From: Apophysomyces variabilis
Taxonomy: Eukaryota > Mucoromycota > Mucoromycetes > Mucorales > Mucoraceae
Direction of reading: 5' to 3'
Assembly: GCA_002749535.1 (NCBI GenBank)
Contig: MZZL01000033.1
Location: forward strand, 62,001-126,000
DNA length: 64,000 bases
How positions within the stretch are numbered: position 1 is the stretch's first letter; each line of letters begins with the position of its first letter. The notes below the pieces were generated by a model that searched no databases, had not been told where the DNA came from, and was given only the letters and a program-made list of their open reading frames with translations. Positions 1 through 11,518 of this stretch are shown here, one piece after another. The translations under genes were made by a program, and so were the position numbers.

Positions 1-330
1 TTCTACTCATTTCCAGAACTATCTTCCATAGAAGACCCCGAAATTATATGTCATCCCTGCAGCAGTTCTATTGCTAATTCACACGGAAAAAAGATCCGGT
101 GGGCACATCCTACAAAGTGGGCCTGGCTGAGCCTACGAATGGATATATAGAGATTTGCGGGTATAGGACTTTTTCCCTTATTGGTATCTTTGCGATGGAG
201 GAATGGACGGGTGGGGAAAGGCGAGGCAGTGCTTAGCGAACAAACCTACAAAGCAGATATTTTGCGATCTAGCAGAAATAGAAACCTCAGGACACTGAGA
301 GCAGTCGGTATCAGTCATACTGTTTATTGA

Positions 331-463
331 ATAAAATTTTTCGTCCATGCAAGGATTAAGTTTGCGCTAAAAAGGGCATATGTATGCGCCATTAGTATAC
401 CAATTATGCAGGAAGTATATGTTACATACATCAACTTGTCCCTTTCGTGGACACAAAATTCAT
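331..463. mobile_element. MITE-like element, copy 1
   Basis: A 133-bp AT-rich stretch has imperfect terminal inverted repeats. The left end reads ATAAAATTTTTCGTCCA and the right end, reversed, reads ATGAATTTTGTGTCCA, and both continue inward to a shared AAGTT. A second copy with the same ends and similar internal words lies at 37209-37340. The element has no coding capacity, so it would be a non-autonomous DNA transposon. No clear target-site duplication was seen. Confidence 0.55.
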
Positions 464-493
464 AAGTGGAATAATGCTGCAATTCAGCTAGCC

Positions 494-622
494 TAGAATT
501 TTGTGGTCTAACATAAAATAAGCCTTTAAACCTATCATAGAATAAGTCCAGAATTTGTCAATTTCTGGTCTTATTCTACGCTTATTTTATATCTTTATTT
601 TGTGATAGATAAAATTCTGATT
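494..622. repeat. nested imperfect palindrome, MITE-like
   Basis: The core is a hairpin with 20-nt arms, 538-557 and 559-578, separated by one base and differing at two positions. It is flanked by a second, perfect 11-bp pair, ATAAAATAAGC at 513-523 against GCTTATTTTAT at 580-590. Weaker outer symmetry (AGAATTTT near 495 against AAAATTCT near 612-619) suggests the whole 494-622 unit is a short inverted-repeat element. It lies next to MITE copy 1. Confidence 0.5.
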
Positions 623-1502
623 TAATTTTCCGGTAGTGTCGATCCACTCATCATCGATATACAGGCAAGTATTCTCCGCGTTATGTCGCCTTCGGTAAGT
701 GTGAAAAAACCTCCCGAATTCTGATACTAATCCATGAATTGCCTTCGAAGTCATTATTATGACTGATTGGTTTTGACTGAAGATGACGTCACAAATGGTG
801 CTTAAACCTTTGATTATTTCATGTTCCTTGGTAAGAGCCGCTGGGCGAACAGCTAATATCATTATACAAAAATGGTGGATCCAGTGATTGTCCCATCTCC
901 CTCCCTATTTCGCTCTTTCTCTCTTTCAGTGTGATATAGATTTAGTTTATCATGTAGATCTGTTATTTCTCTCGAATAAAAATGAGAAAAAGTAATATCA
1001 TTTTTGGCTCCACTATCTCTCAAATACCGATATTAAGTTTTCTAGCTGGGGCCTTAATCAGGAACATGTATTTGGAGTAACCACATAGCTTGCATGTAAC
1101 ACCAAGTCGTAGTGTCCTGAGGAAATTCTCACTGGATAGGACATTTGCACCTATGTGATTAGAGAATAGCGTGTATGAGAAATAGAGAAGTCCATCGAAA
1201 AGGACCGGTAGTGTAGTAAAGCAAATAAGATAGTTTAGCTTACACGGAGAATCACTTTCAGGCGACTAAACCATGATGGCTCTTTATGGGTCCAACTATC
1301 ATATACTTTTTTTTTTCTTTTTGCGGAAACATTTGCGCTGCTCAAAACCCGTTGTTTCAATAAACAGTAATTTCCCGTGCTGCGGCAGACTACGAACTTT
1401 TAGTGGTCACAGTTGCGGGTCGCCATTGGTTTGCTGCGGTAACAAAAAAAAAGAAAATAAAAAAGAAATCCGAAAAAGCAGCTTCTCTTAGAATATAGCA
1501 TC

Positions 1503-2417
1503 ATGGCAGTTCGTAAGTATTGATTCCGTTGATATAACCAGATGACTGAATAGCTATATTACAGGTGCCCAATTTGAAAACAGTAACGAGATTGGCGTCT
1601 TCTCCCGTCTTACCAACAGTTACTGTTTGGTTGCTCTGGGTGGATCTGAAAACTTTTATAGGTAAACGTCACCACCAACTTGAATCAACAGGATGGCTAA
1701 TAGTGGACTTTTTGATTATTTTTGTTGGCAGCGTGTTTGAAGGTGAATTGGGCGATGTCCTTCCTATTGTGCACACTTCCATAGCTGGTACACGTATTGT
1801 TGGTCGTCTTACCGCTGGCAACAAGAACGGTTTGCTGGTGCCTAACACAACAACTGACCAAGAACTTCAACATCTTCGTAACTCGCTCCCCGACAAAGTC
1901 CATGTTCAACGTGTTGAAGAACGGTTATCCGCTTTGGGCAACGTCATTGCCTGTAATGACTATGTTGCCCTCGTTCATCCAGATATCGACCGAGTAAGTA
2001 AATGGTAGTTGGTCGATGTGAGCGTGCGTTATTTACCCGTCTGTACAGGAAACGGAAGAGATTATTGCAGATACGTTGCAGGTTGAAGTGTTTCGACAGA
2101 CAGTCGCCGATAACGTCCTAGTTGGATCATATTGTGCATTGAGCAACCAAGGTGGTTTGGTGCACCCACGTACCTCTATTCAAGACCAAGATGAACTGTC
2201 CTCATTGCTCCAGATTCCTTTAGTGGCAGGTACGGTCAATCGTGGTTCCGATGTCATCGGTGCTGGTTGCGTGGTGAACGATTGGTGCGCCTTTGCGGGT
2301 ATGGACACAACCTCAACAGAATTGAGTGTTATGGAAAGTATTTTCAAGTTGCAAGATGCTCAGCCAACTGCCATTGTGAGCGAATTGAGAGATACCTTGG
2401 TAGACAGTTACTCATAA
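1503..2417 (+). CDS. TIF6: eukaryotic translation initiation factor 6 (eIF6/Tif6)
   Basis: eIF6 binds the 60S ribosomal subunit, blocks premature joining to 40S, and is needed for 60S biogenesis in nucleolus and cytoplasm. Exons read as 1503-1512, 1565-1661, 1732-1993 and 2049-2417. They sum to 738 nt, giving 245 residues, exactly the usual eIF6 length. The product starts [20 protein letters not shown] and contains the pseudosymmetric repeats of the pentein fold, including [32 protein letters not shown] and [19 protein letters not shown]. The first coding exon is only 10 nt (ATGGCAGTTC), so gene finders that miss it would start the protein too late. The neighbour VPS45 is convergent, with its 3' end 537 bp away. 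Identification is very secure; intron borders are supported by frame closure. Confidence 0.97.
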
Positions 2418-2953
2418 ATCATGGTCATTGCATCTGTATCCGAAAATCATTTTTCATCAACTTTGTAATATAATGGGGGCGATGTTGTCTCTATAAACAG
2501 GCAGCAAATAAAAAGCATATATAGTTCCAAAAATCCTTGTAACGTTACTTTTGCCGCATTCATGCACTATTAACCTCTGCGTTCACAACTGCCTTGTGTT
2601 AGAACTCATCTGTGAGATTTGCCGATTATTGGCTGCGCTTTGAAACTGTTCACAAAGGCATTGCTCCGATATATACGAAATACTCTAAGCTTGCCCGCCA
2701 AAGTGACACGGTCACATCAGTTCTTTATCCTGTTAAATTATGGAATTAATGTTTGTGTGTGAGAGAGAAAGAGAGAATAGAGCCCTATCAGACGAACATT
2801 TTCACAAGTTGTGATGTTATCTTTTTGGTTTTATTTCCTTATCGTCCCCTATTTCGAATGAAAAGCATTGGCATTGGTTGATACTTATGTAAACATGTAG
2901 ATGATAACACAGAATTCCCTCAGATTATACGGGAGCTGTGTTATCCAAGTACA
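2418..2953. other. convergent 3' intergenic region
   Basis: This lies between the stop codons of the eIF6 (+) and VPS45 (-) genes. It contains AATAAA at about 2507-2512, a plausible polyadenylation signal for eIF6, and a short GA-rich run near 2760. No gene was seen. Confidence 0.5.
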
Positions 2954-5146
2954 TCATGAGCGTCCAGTACGACGAGATGGCGATAGGTCCATGTAACGCT
3001 GCCCAATATGATCCAACTGTTGCAAAAAGCTAAATACATGTGAATAGTCTGGATTATGACATTGCTTTTTCCTTTTTTTTTTATACCTTTTCCCGTTGTG
3101 AATGCAGGTCCCACCAAGAACGATTCGTATTCCGGGAGTAGTCGCATTCAACTGCGCAATATACTTCGACTCTTCATATGTTGTTCCGCCGACTATGAAG
3201 ACAATGATATCCTGTGGTCTGTAATTCTGTCATTAAGCGAAGTGTAATGGTGCATTTTACCTTTCGCGTACTGCTTGATATTGACTATCCATAAATGGAT
3301 AGCTGGTTTCCTTTAAACGCGCTTTAATCAATAAATCCAGCGTTTCTCCCAAATGAGGCGTATGCTGGGTGTATACATTTTCTACCCCCTTCAAGCCTTT
3401 GAGTGCATTTTTTCCCCGAGATAAAAACGTTTGATTCGAGAACAAGTCATCTTGTCTCTGCTGGTGTCCCGCATAAAAGAGAATTGCAGGTACTAGCTAC
3501 GTGATTCTGTGTAAATATTAGGTATATTATGCCACGTCCTATACATACCGCACTTTTCTGTTCGCTTACACCAGCATGGTCCAACAAATCAATAAGACTC
3601 TTGATAGCATTATTGGGCATTCTCTCATAGCGCAAAGCATACAATAATACTAAGCGCACCTTACTATCCTCAGGGATGTTGGGGTTTTCAATCAGTTGTT
3701 GGATCGCCTATCAGGACCATAAATAAGTCAGTCAATCTTGCAATTACAATTGCTTACCTTAAGGTCGCTGTTGTGGTTCTCGTTACAAGCTAAGTTTTGT
3801 TCTAGCTCGCTTACTTCCAGCAGATGTTCTTGGGCTACTCTGCGACTCAGCTCGCTTACGAGTGCTACATGTTTAGATACGTTGCCAGACAATTTTCGAA
3901 ATTCTGGATATTCTTCGACAAATCGCTTCATGTCAGCTATAGATTCAATGCTCATGTTTGATTTTGTCTTCATCTGATACTCTTCCACATATTGCTTAAT
4001 GTTTGCACCCAGATCGCCAAGATTTAAGTACATGGACTTGTTAAAGAATGGATCTTGATCTGGGGACAGGACAATTTCCTAGTAGATGGGTGATAAGCAA
4101 TATCATCTCTTTTTTTTTTCTTAAGCTTACCTTCAGCTCATTTCTGATGTCTGGTACGTTCGACATGTCTACACGTCCATGATGAATACCCAAAAGTTCG
4201 TGAACCATCGCCTGATAGGTCCATTGAGTAAGGAGCGGTGTGACAGGATCATTTCGACGATCGAGCAGTAATAATATAGGTGGCGTGTCAGGGCGGCGGA
4301 AATCGAACAATTGTCGTTCCTCTTGCATGTGCAACTAGTCATCATCTTCATTCAGCCGAACAAAGTCGTTCACTCTCCTCCCCCTTATCTTTTCGCTTTT
4401 GCGCATAAGTCAAACTAACCTGGAGTTCATGTGCTAACTGCTTACACATGAGGCTCACTTTTTCATACCGGATAACAGGCTTCTTCTTTAAACTCAAAAG
4501 GACTGAACTGAGGCCTTTCACACACTGTTCCAGAGCTTCCCGATTCCAACTTGACGTACTATCTCCAAAGATGCTCGCGGTCCCAAGGGAAAATAAATCA
4601 TTGTTTATTGCTTGATAGTCACCGAAGTATTCCTTTAGCATCGTTTCAGTCCGCATTGCTATGCACGGGCCGTTCCTCGTACCTGCACCTCACGAACAAC
4701 TTCGTGTTCGTCAACCTCGGCAAGTCGCTCTATGTCTGATTTGCGCAGTATATTGCTAAAATCTGCAATAGATCAGTTTTGGGAGTTCGCGGACAGAGGA
4801 TGCCTATGCATACAAAGGTAGTAATGACCATATGCCGGGTCACGCAGTTCCTCAATCAGATACTGGATAGTCTCAGGAGTAGGGCGCAAGAAGCAAACAC
4901 ATTTCAGGTGTTTCATTTTGTCTCGGTTGCGATTGTCAATACGATCGATAAGATAGCATTCCTTTGTCAATAAAGCAGATTGTGTTGTGACAAGCGAGAC
5001 AATGGGCGTCTATGTATCAGTCAGCACCTTTGTCTTAACGCTAAACTCCCGCATACCGTTTCTATATCAAGCAACAGTGCCTTCATTCCGGGTACATTGT
5101 CTATCATCTTATCCACATAACTTTGTATCGATTTAATTACGTCCAT
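2954..5146 (-). CDS. VPS45: Sec1/Munc18 (SM) family protein Vps45
   Basis: Vps45 is the SM protein that binds the Tlg2/syntaxin-16 SNARE and drives fusion at the trans-Golgi/endosome. Ten exons were traced: 5057-5146, 4814-5009, 4683-4762, 4420-4632, 4131-4334, 3758-4078, 3549-3707, 3261-3496, 3087-3218 and 2954-3029. They sum to 1707 nt, or 568 residues, close to the animal protein (about 570). Landmarks in order are [14 protein letters not shown] at the N-terminus, [56 protein letters not shown] and the C-terminal [16 protein letters not shown]. The ATG at 5146 was chosen because it matches the family start; the frame stays open for 31 more codons upstream. Transcription diverges from the Spp2-like gene across 387 bp. 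Confidence 0.95.
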
Positions 5147-5533
5147 TACTCTCTTGTTCAAGTTGGGAACTGAGAGGTCCTGCGCGCTTTGAAGATATCT
5201 TCTGGAATTCAAACTCCGGTCTGGGAAATTCCCGGCCAAGGGTCACTTGATGGATAACGGTAATATCAATCAAGTGTCCTTATGAGGATACATTTTCTGC
5301 AGTTTAAAAACTACCTTGAGAGCACAAAAACACAAAAGGTATTTTTGTGTGCAATATATTCAGGTTGGACCGCAAGGATGTACATTGGGAACTTACAGAA
5401 AGTCGTGCATCTAACTTTTCGAGGTGCCCGTAGTGGTTAACGGTCACGTTGCTATGGGCACAATTGGGGAAATCCTGTTAATATTGTTTCTGCACCTGTT
5501 CAATTCTCTTTTTCCTGTCTACATTAAACGATT
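5147..5533. promoter_or_regulatory. shared divergent promoter region VPS45/SPP2-like
   Basis: This 387-bp gap separates the start codons of two divergently transcribed genes and must contain both promoters and 5' UTRs. No core element was pinned down by eye. An inverted word pair, ACACAAAAAC and TTTTTGTGT, lies at about 5326-5352. Confidence 0.4.
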
Positions 5534-6791
5534 ATGGAGCCGAAAAGAAGTCAATCTGGCCAACTTCCCATTGGTTTGGGCTCAAGTCAAAAACTTGCTC
5601 TCCACAGTAAAGGCAAGATTAACAAATACAACGTCAAAGCAAAACCACGAGTGTTCCAAGATGACGAGGATCAAGATGACGATGACCAGGATGCAGTAGA
5701 AATGCTAGCCGGATTCGAAAATAACAAGTCTCAAGAGTAAGTGAAACGATTAGTATCTCCCAGAATGAGGAACACTATTTGCTTACGTGTAGTTGACAGA
5801 TTAAATCCTAAAGAAAAAGAGAAACCACTTATGATCGCACCAACAGCAAATGTGGACTGGAGAGAAAGAAAGAAAATTTATGTACCTGTAAATACAGAGA
5901 TGGCAGATAAAGGCACAAGTGCGATAATTCAGCAAGAACAGTTATCTTATGGGCTTCAGATCACAACAAGAAAAGAAGTGGAAGTTGCTGCGCCGGGCCT
6001 TGGACCAATAGATGCTGAAGCATCGACTCAGAAAAAGGAGGAAGAACAGCCATTATCATTAGAAGAGGAAGCCATGGCGGAAATCATCAGAGGTAAGAGT
6101 TCTCTTCGGCAAAGTTGATTGCGGTCATTCATTTTTGCGTATAGAAGCATCGACAACTGGAGAACCAGAAGAAAAACGTTCGACACTTGTTATTCCTGCA
6201 AACGAAGTTGAAGCTTTTCGGGAAGATGTACGGCACAGACCTGACGAACCGACTATAGATGCTTATGAAAAAATCCCTGTCCATGAATTTGGAGCCGCAT
6301 TGTTGCGTGGCCTCGGGTGGAAAGAAGGCGAAGGCATTGGAAGAAATAGAAAGAATTCACCGTAAGTTAAACGATCAAGGAAGTGAATTTTATCTGAGTG
6401 ATATATTAGAGCACCAGTAATTGCGCCGGCTAAACAGCGAGAAGAATTACTTGGTTTAGGTGCAAAGTCAGAAGGGAAAGAGAGCACCAAGCGAGACCGA
6501 CGGAAGCTGTACGAGTATAAAGAAAGCAGCCTTTTCAAGAAAATTTCCAAGAGGAAATATGACGAGATAGATGCAAGAGACGGAAAAGATGGAAGAAGCG
6601 AGAGGGATAAAAGAGACGGAAGAAGCGAGAGAGATAAAAGAGATGGAAGAAGCGAGAAAGACGAAAGAGAACGACGGGAACGACGGTCGTCGTCATCATC
6701 ATCCTCGAGGTCATCATCGTCATCTTCAAGGAGGGAACGCAGTCGTAGTCGTGATTCGTCGAGACGGTCGCGTTCCAGTAGAAGAAAATAA
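5534..6791 (+). CDS. G-patch spliceosomal factor, Spp2/GPKOW family, with RS tail
   Basis: Spp2-type proteins use a G-patch to activate the DEAH helicase Prp2 at the catalytic step of splicing in the nucleus. Exons 5534-5736, 5800-6092, 6145-6361 and 6410-6791 sum to 1095 nt, 364 residues. The N-terminus (QLPIGLGSSQKL) resembles the GPKOW start. The G-patch lies near residues 215-240: VHEFGAALLRGLGWKEGEGI. It is followed by the family's LLGLGA segment. The C-terminal third is charged, holds three 9-residue DGRSERDKR-like repeats, and ends in an Arg/Ser tail. No KOW domain was seen after the G-patch, unlike animal GPKOW, so it is nearer fungal Spp2 but longer. A long open frame on the other strand here is an artefact of the RS codons. 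Confidence 0.88.
6588..6668 (+). repeat. 27-bp coding tandem repeat, 3 units
   Basis: Three adjacent 27-nt units inside the last exon of the Spp2-like gene encode DGRSERDKR, DGRSERDKR and DGRSEKDER. The repeat lengthens the charged region before the RS tail; copy number could vary between strains. Confidence 0.8.
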
Positions 6792-7297
6792 AGCACAGTT
6801 GAGCGTCGCTTCGGTGCTATAAGAACACATTTTTCTACAGGTTTTCGCAGGCCGGAGTTCTTTAGAGACGCGTTACTCCATATCGTTGAACGCCATTCTC
6901 CCATTGACCCCAGTGATTTCGATACCAAAAGTGTCTAATTTCTTCACCATTATCACACCGCATCAAGAAATCGCACGCTGACTAAAACAGTTCGGCATCA
7001 CAACGTGAGAGCTACATGGACTGTGGCAAGATAGATACCGCCAGATATAACTTATTGTCTGAAGTCATAACGTCAGCTCTTAGTTGAATCTTCTAGCTGG
7101 TGATAACATAATGGTAAATCAGCCCTCTTCTTTAGTCATCCAAGAATTTAAGGGAAATAGCTTTGGCCTTGTTTTCCCAGATGACTGACTAAATGTGTGA
7201 GTTGAAAGCCATTGATTTTTGTTTTGGGATGCCATAAGGAATACTATATAGAAAAAATATACAAGGAAATAACTTTTGAAATGCAACCTGGGAAATA
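6792..7297. other. convergent 3' intergenic region
   Basis: This lies between the stop codons of the Spp2-like (+) and Swi3-like (-) genes. It contains both 3' UTRs; nothing else was recognised. Confidence 0.4.
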
Positions 7298-9858
7298 TTA
7301 AAGAGGCAACATGTTATAGTTATGGCCTTGCAAGGTGGGTTGGACCTGTCCTTGTTGCTGAGCTTGCATCTGCATCTGTAACTGAAGCTGATACTGTTGT
7401 TGCTGCATTTGCATTTGCTGCTGAAGTACTTGCTGTTGTTGTGGAACCATGAACATCGCACCGCCTGCCATTTGCTGCTGAATTTGTGCTGGTGTGATGC
7501 TGTTTGCAATGGCTGTTGCCGTGCCACTACGTTTAGCAACTTCATTCTGGATTTGTGTAACACTCTTTTTAAAAGCTAGCCGATCCAAACTGAGTTGATA
7601 TTGCTCTCGTTGCAGTATTTGCCGTTCCTCATCAACAATAGTTTCTATTTTGTTGTACTGTTCTAATCGTGTCTCAAACTGTTTCAATTTGGCGTTTATA
7701 AATTGATATGCAAGTTTCTGAAAATTCGACTCTTCTTCTTCTTCTTCCTGCTGCTGCTCTTTATCTTCATCTGTCTGAGGTATATCTCTAGCATCAATGG
7801 ACGCTGCTGTAGCAGCCACTTTGGGACGCACTGTAGCAGCCAAGAAGGCCACAGCAGACATAATGGGATTCTCCGAGGATTTAGACTGCAGTAGTCCAAG
7901 TTTGGATATCTCCTTGTCCACGCTCGGGTCTTTTGTTGGTAGTGATAGAAAATGAAGGATACACTCTTCATGAGTACGAGTGCCGATGTGATCTACTATT
8001 TTGTTCCAATCGTCTTTGTACATTTCCAGTCCCTGCGAAAGTAACGCATCCTCTTCTTCTGTCCAGGTGTCTTCCCCGCAAAGAACAAAGTCGCTCTTGG
8101 TATGATCTTCTGGAAACTTCCCAGCAAAATAACATTGGTTGCAGAGGTATAAATTATTCGACCTGTTACTACGGTATTGTGTGTCGGAGCACGTGTCGTT
8201 ACAGGCCGAGCAAAGCTGCAATTCCGGTTCTTCTTTGACGTTGTCAGGCGGGGATTCGATCGTCTTCCTCTTGTCATTGTCTCTCGCATCAAGATTATGC
8301 ATTCGCATGCTATTATCGTCTGGTTTAGAATGACTAGATTCCACTGAAGAATCCAAGACCACTTTGAATTGGCTCTCTAATGGGGGAGGTACATTGGATG
8401 CCTTTGTCTGACCATCCACCTATAAAACGACGGGTTTAGCCAAATTGTGCTGCCGGTTATATGTAAATTTCTACGTCAAGGTATTATGAACTACCTGATA
8501 ATTAATCAGACCCCATTGTTCAAGAAATGCATGAACTCGAATAATTGCGCAGACGTCTCCTATCAAGTTGCGTCGGCAGGCTGTGATAGTAAGATACTCC
8601 AAAGGATTCGTTCTATAGGTGTTAATCATAAAATCACGGTAATCTTTGTATACAGTAGGTGTTTTTGACTTGTTCTTGTTGTTGAAAAATTCGGGGACAG
8701 ATTGACGTTCGATTTCGTTAATGGTTGTTATATCAAACCAAGCGCAATAAGAGGGTATGACAATCTCATGTTTTTGAAGAGGAAGAAACTTTTTGGCTGC
8801 TTCTTCTCGTCGTTGCTTATCCATAGGGTCGTTCGTAATCTCTGATGTATCTACCTGAACACTTGTTGCATTCGTCTCAGCAGCGGGCTGATCTTCAGTG
8901 GATGGCATTTTTGTCTTTTTCGATGGACTGACATTCTCTAGCAGACTATCCTCAACCGAACGCTTCTTATTTTTTCGCAGTTGCTCTTCAGGACAATCAT
9001 AGTCATCAGGATTAGTCCACTCATTATGCGAATAGCTGTCTCTGATCCAACTGGCTTTAACATGCCATGGGTGTTGCTGCAGCTCAACAGTTTCTTTTTC
9101 AGGGTAACTTTTACACTCGCTTTCGTCCATCCACACATCATACGAGCTCGGTAATCTTTGATAGTGAACCAATGCTTTCCGATCTTTTCTCTTAATGACG
9201 GTCATCACTTGACCTCGTTGATCATCCTGAGACGATCTGTCGCTGTATACGATATGTGTCGCCTGGGTACTGTCCTCGGTGATCTCACCTAGGAAAGAGA
9301 GATTCTAATTTGTACAGAAGAAATATAAATATATTGATTACCTGCTAATGATTTAATCATGAGAACAAGTTCTTCCTTTTCTTTTGGTTCCATGTCTTCA
9401 TGGAACGCGACGCAGGGAGGGCGATAAAGTCCAGCTTCGACCAGCCGGCGAAAAACAAAGCGAACAAGCTCAATGTACATGTCTTTTTCTTCTGGGAAAT
9501 CAAATTGCCAGTCGCTTATGTCTCTATCTGATTGAAACGAATATGCAGCGAGGAGAATAGTATAAAGTGGGGAGGATGGCGATAACCCATCGACTTCGAA
9601 AAGATAGGTTGGTATACGAGGTGGGATCTCTTGCTTATTTAGCCTCGCGGTTTGAGATGCCATATATCCAAGGACATTCTGTTGGAACTGCTGGAATCGT
9701 GCCGTAAAATGAGCCAGCTCTGGTGCAGTAAATGTCGCGTCCGTGCCTTCCGCTTCTAGATCGCTCCTTAATCTTCCCAAAATTGCATCGAAATGGGATA
9801 TGGTGCTTGGTTGTTCGTAATAATTGAAATCGATGTTCGGCTGCGGAGAGATTGCCAT
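7298..9858 (-). CDS. SWI/SNF or RSC complex subunit, Swi3/Rsc8/SMARCC family
   Basis: This is a core scaffold subunit of SWI/SNF-type ATP-dependent chromatin remodellers in the nucleus. Exons 9342-9858, 8495-9288 and 7298-8419 sum to 2433 nt, 810 residues. The N-terminal part (residues about 10-270) matches the SMARCC N-terminal region. A SWIRM domain follows at about 345-435, with [13 protein letters not shown] and the end [13 protein letters not shown] crossing the second intron. A ZZ-like zinc finger (CSACNDTC ... CNQC) lies at about 500-530. A SANT domain comes next, with [20 protein letters not shown] and [13 protein letters not shown]. Then come a Glu-rich stretch, a coiled coil and a Gln/Met-rich tail of about 70 residues. 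Whether it serves SWI/SNF, RSC or both cannot be told from sequence. Confidence 0.94.
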
Positions 9859-11518
9859 TGTTTATAAAACTAAAGGTCTACGGCGCAACTTTGAAGCAGA
9901 GTGAAAATTCGCTGTGTTGCCAGTTGGCCTTTAGGGTCGTAGTAGTTAGCTCAGCAACCAATCATACATGATATAATGTAGCCAATAAAATTAGTTCTGC
10001 GCCTACCTAGCTTTTCGCTGCTTCATGAATCTATTCGTAAAAGTTTACAACAGGTACTGAGTGGCTAAAGTCTTAAAAATCAGTAGCATGAAGAGAAAAC
10101 AGCGGGAGGCTAACTACAGTCTGGAATGGCTTGAAAGAAGTTTCTATGGTAACATTATTGATTAAGCGCTCACCGCAAATCTTGCTTTGCAAAATGACAC
10201 GGAGCAAGTCTGCACTTGCGATATCAGTGGCACTCTTTGAAATCCTACGATCCCGATCGGGTTCCTTGTCATTTAAAGAATAACCAAATGCGAGTTTGAC
10301 AAACTGGATTGGGACAATGTAAACTATTGTAATTGCATATCCCTATCCTTTGCACTGGACTCATGAGGTGAAATACATCGCTACTGTATGTCTTTTGAGA
10401 CATGGAGCATTTATTTCCGTTATGTTTAGCTAGGATCTACACCTGCCTTGCCCATAAAAGAGAGGTAAATTCTCAATAAATAAAATTTCTCATGGTCATG
10501 TCAGTCTAAGGCAAACGGACTGGCGTTCTCTTTCTTTTTGAGGGAATACATCCTGGTTAAAAGAAAGGTCTTCCATTTGCCATATCCGAAACGAAAGAAA
10601 TGGTATCTGTTCCCCATTTTTTGGTATGTTACGATATCACTGCTTTATAACCTTGCTACCTAAGCAGCGACTTGATTTTCAAACTTAGTCTAATGCACCC
10701 ATCTCCTCCACCATCAAGGTGACACTGTGTCCAAACCCGCTCACTGCCCTCTTACAGGGTTGGCTCTGGGAACTTTCGCAAAAAGAAAAAGAAATAAAGA
10801 GATAAAATTGTTCATCGGCCGGATCTTTCGGACCTCTTTGAGACGAAGTACCCTCTCGTGTAACATACCCCTCAAATTCCTCGGAACCAACTAATAAGTG
10901 TAAAAGCTCTTTCTGCGCCAATCAAAGGGTGTTAACTCTGTATATGCCATTTGTTGTCTGGGGAAGTTCTTCCATCGCAATTTTTTTGGCGAACAGATAT
11001 GCATCCAGCATTTTTTCGTGCGATGAAATTGTAGCTAAGGCTGTATTCCAAAATTTAATTCCTTCTTTGATTATTAAAAGAGGAAACATGATGCATTGAG
11101 ATACTGTGATATAGCCAGTATGATCCGACTAATAAGAAGCTTCCCCGAACCGTTACTTACTGAGAGCTACAAACATCGAGAATATAGGGAATCATCACGA
11201 TGCATGCAAGGGAAGTATTTTCAGGATACTTCAATTGCTCGTCAACAGTAGGGAATGAGGGACAAAATGAAGCAATGAAACGTGTAACAAACAGAAAGAA
11301 GCTGAACATGTCCCATTTTACGACTTCTGGCTCCTAGTCAAATACTTTTTATTATTCTATTGAGAAACGGGAATAACGGGGCCAATTATTAGAGTGGAGA
11401 CTTTTTATGGAACGTGAGGCCGAAAAGGGCCAAGTGCTTGTGGCTCTGACTGAACAACAGTGAACTTCCATTCGATCGGCGGTTGATTAGCCTCCACAAA
11501 ACATATCATATAATAACC
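9859..11518. other. intergenic region
   Basis: This 1.66-kb stretch lies upstream of the Swi3-like gene. A 78-codon minus-strand frame at 10685-10921 has no recognised domain and no clear splice context; it is not called as a gene. The remainder shows no repeat or RNA gene that I can support. Confidence 0.45.

Larger units (their letters stand above)
1..1502. other. intergenic region with repeats
   Basis: No gene is recognised here. The stretch holds a MITE-like element (331-463), a nested palindrome (about 494-622) and, on the minus strand at 587-862, a 91-codon open frame with no recognised domain that overlaps the palindrome and is probably chance. The last part before 1503 is the likely promoter and 5' UTR of the eIF6 gene and is rich in A and T runs. 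Confidence 0.6.

Noticed and set aside
587..862. 91-codon minus-strand frame in the left intergenic region
   Set aside because: No recognisable domain or splice context, and it runs into a palindromic repeat.
6263..6928. 221-codon minus-strand frame rich in Ser, Leu and Asp
   Set aside because: It is the mirror of the G-patch exon and RS tail of the Spp2-like gene. AGA/GAA-rich coding DNA leaves long open frames on the other strand.
10685..10921. 78-codon minus-strand frame
   Set aside because: No domain, no neighbouring exon that could be joined, and average composition; left as unsupported.
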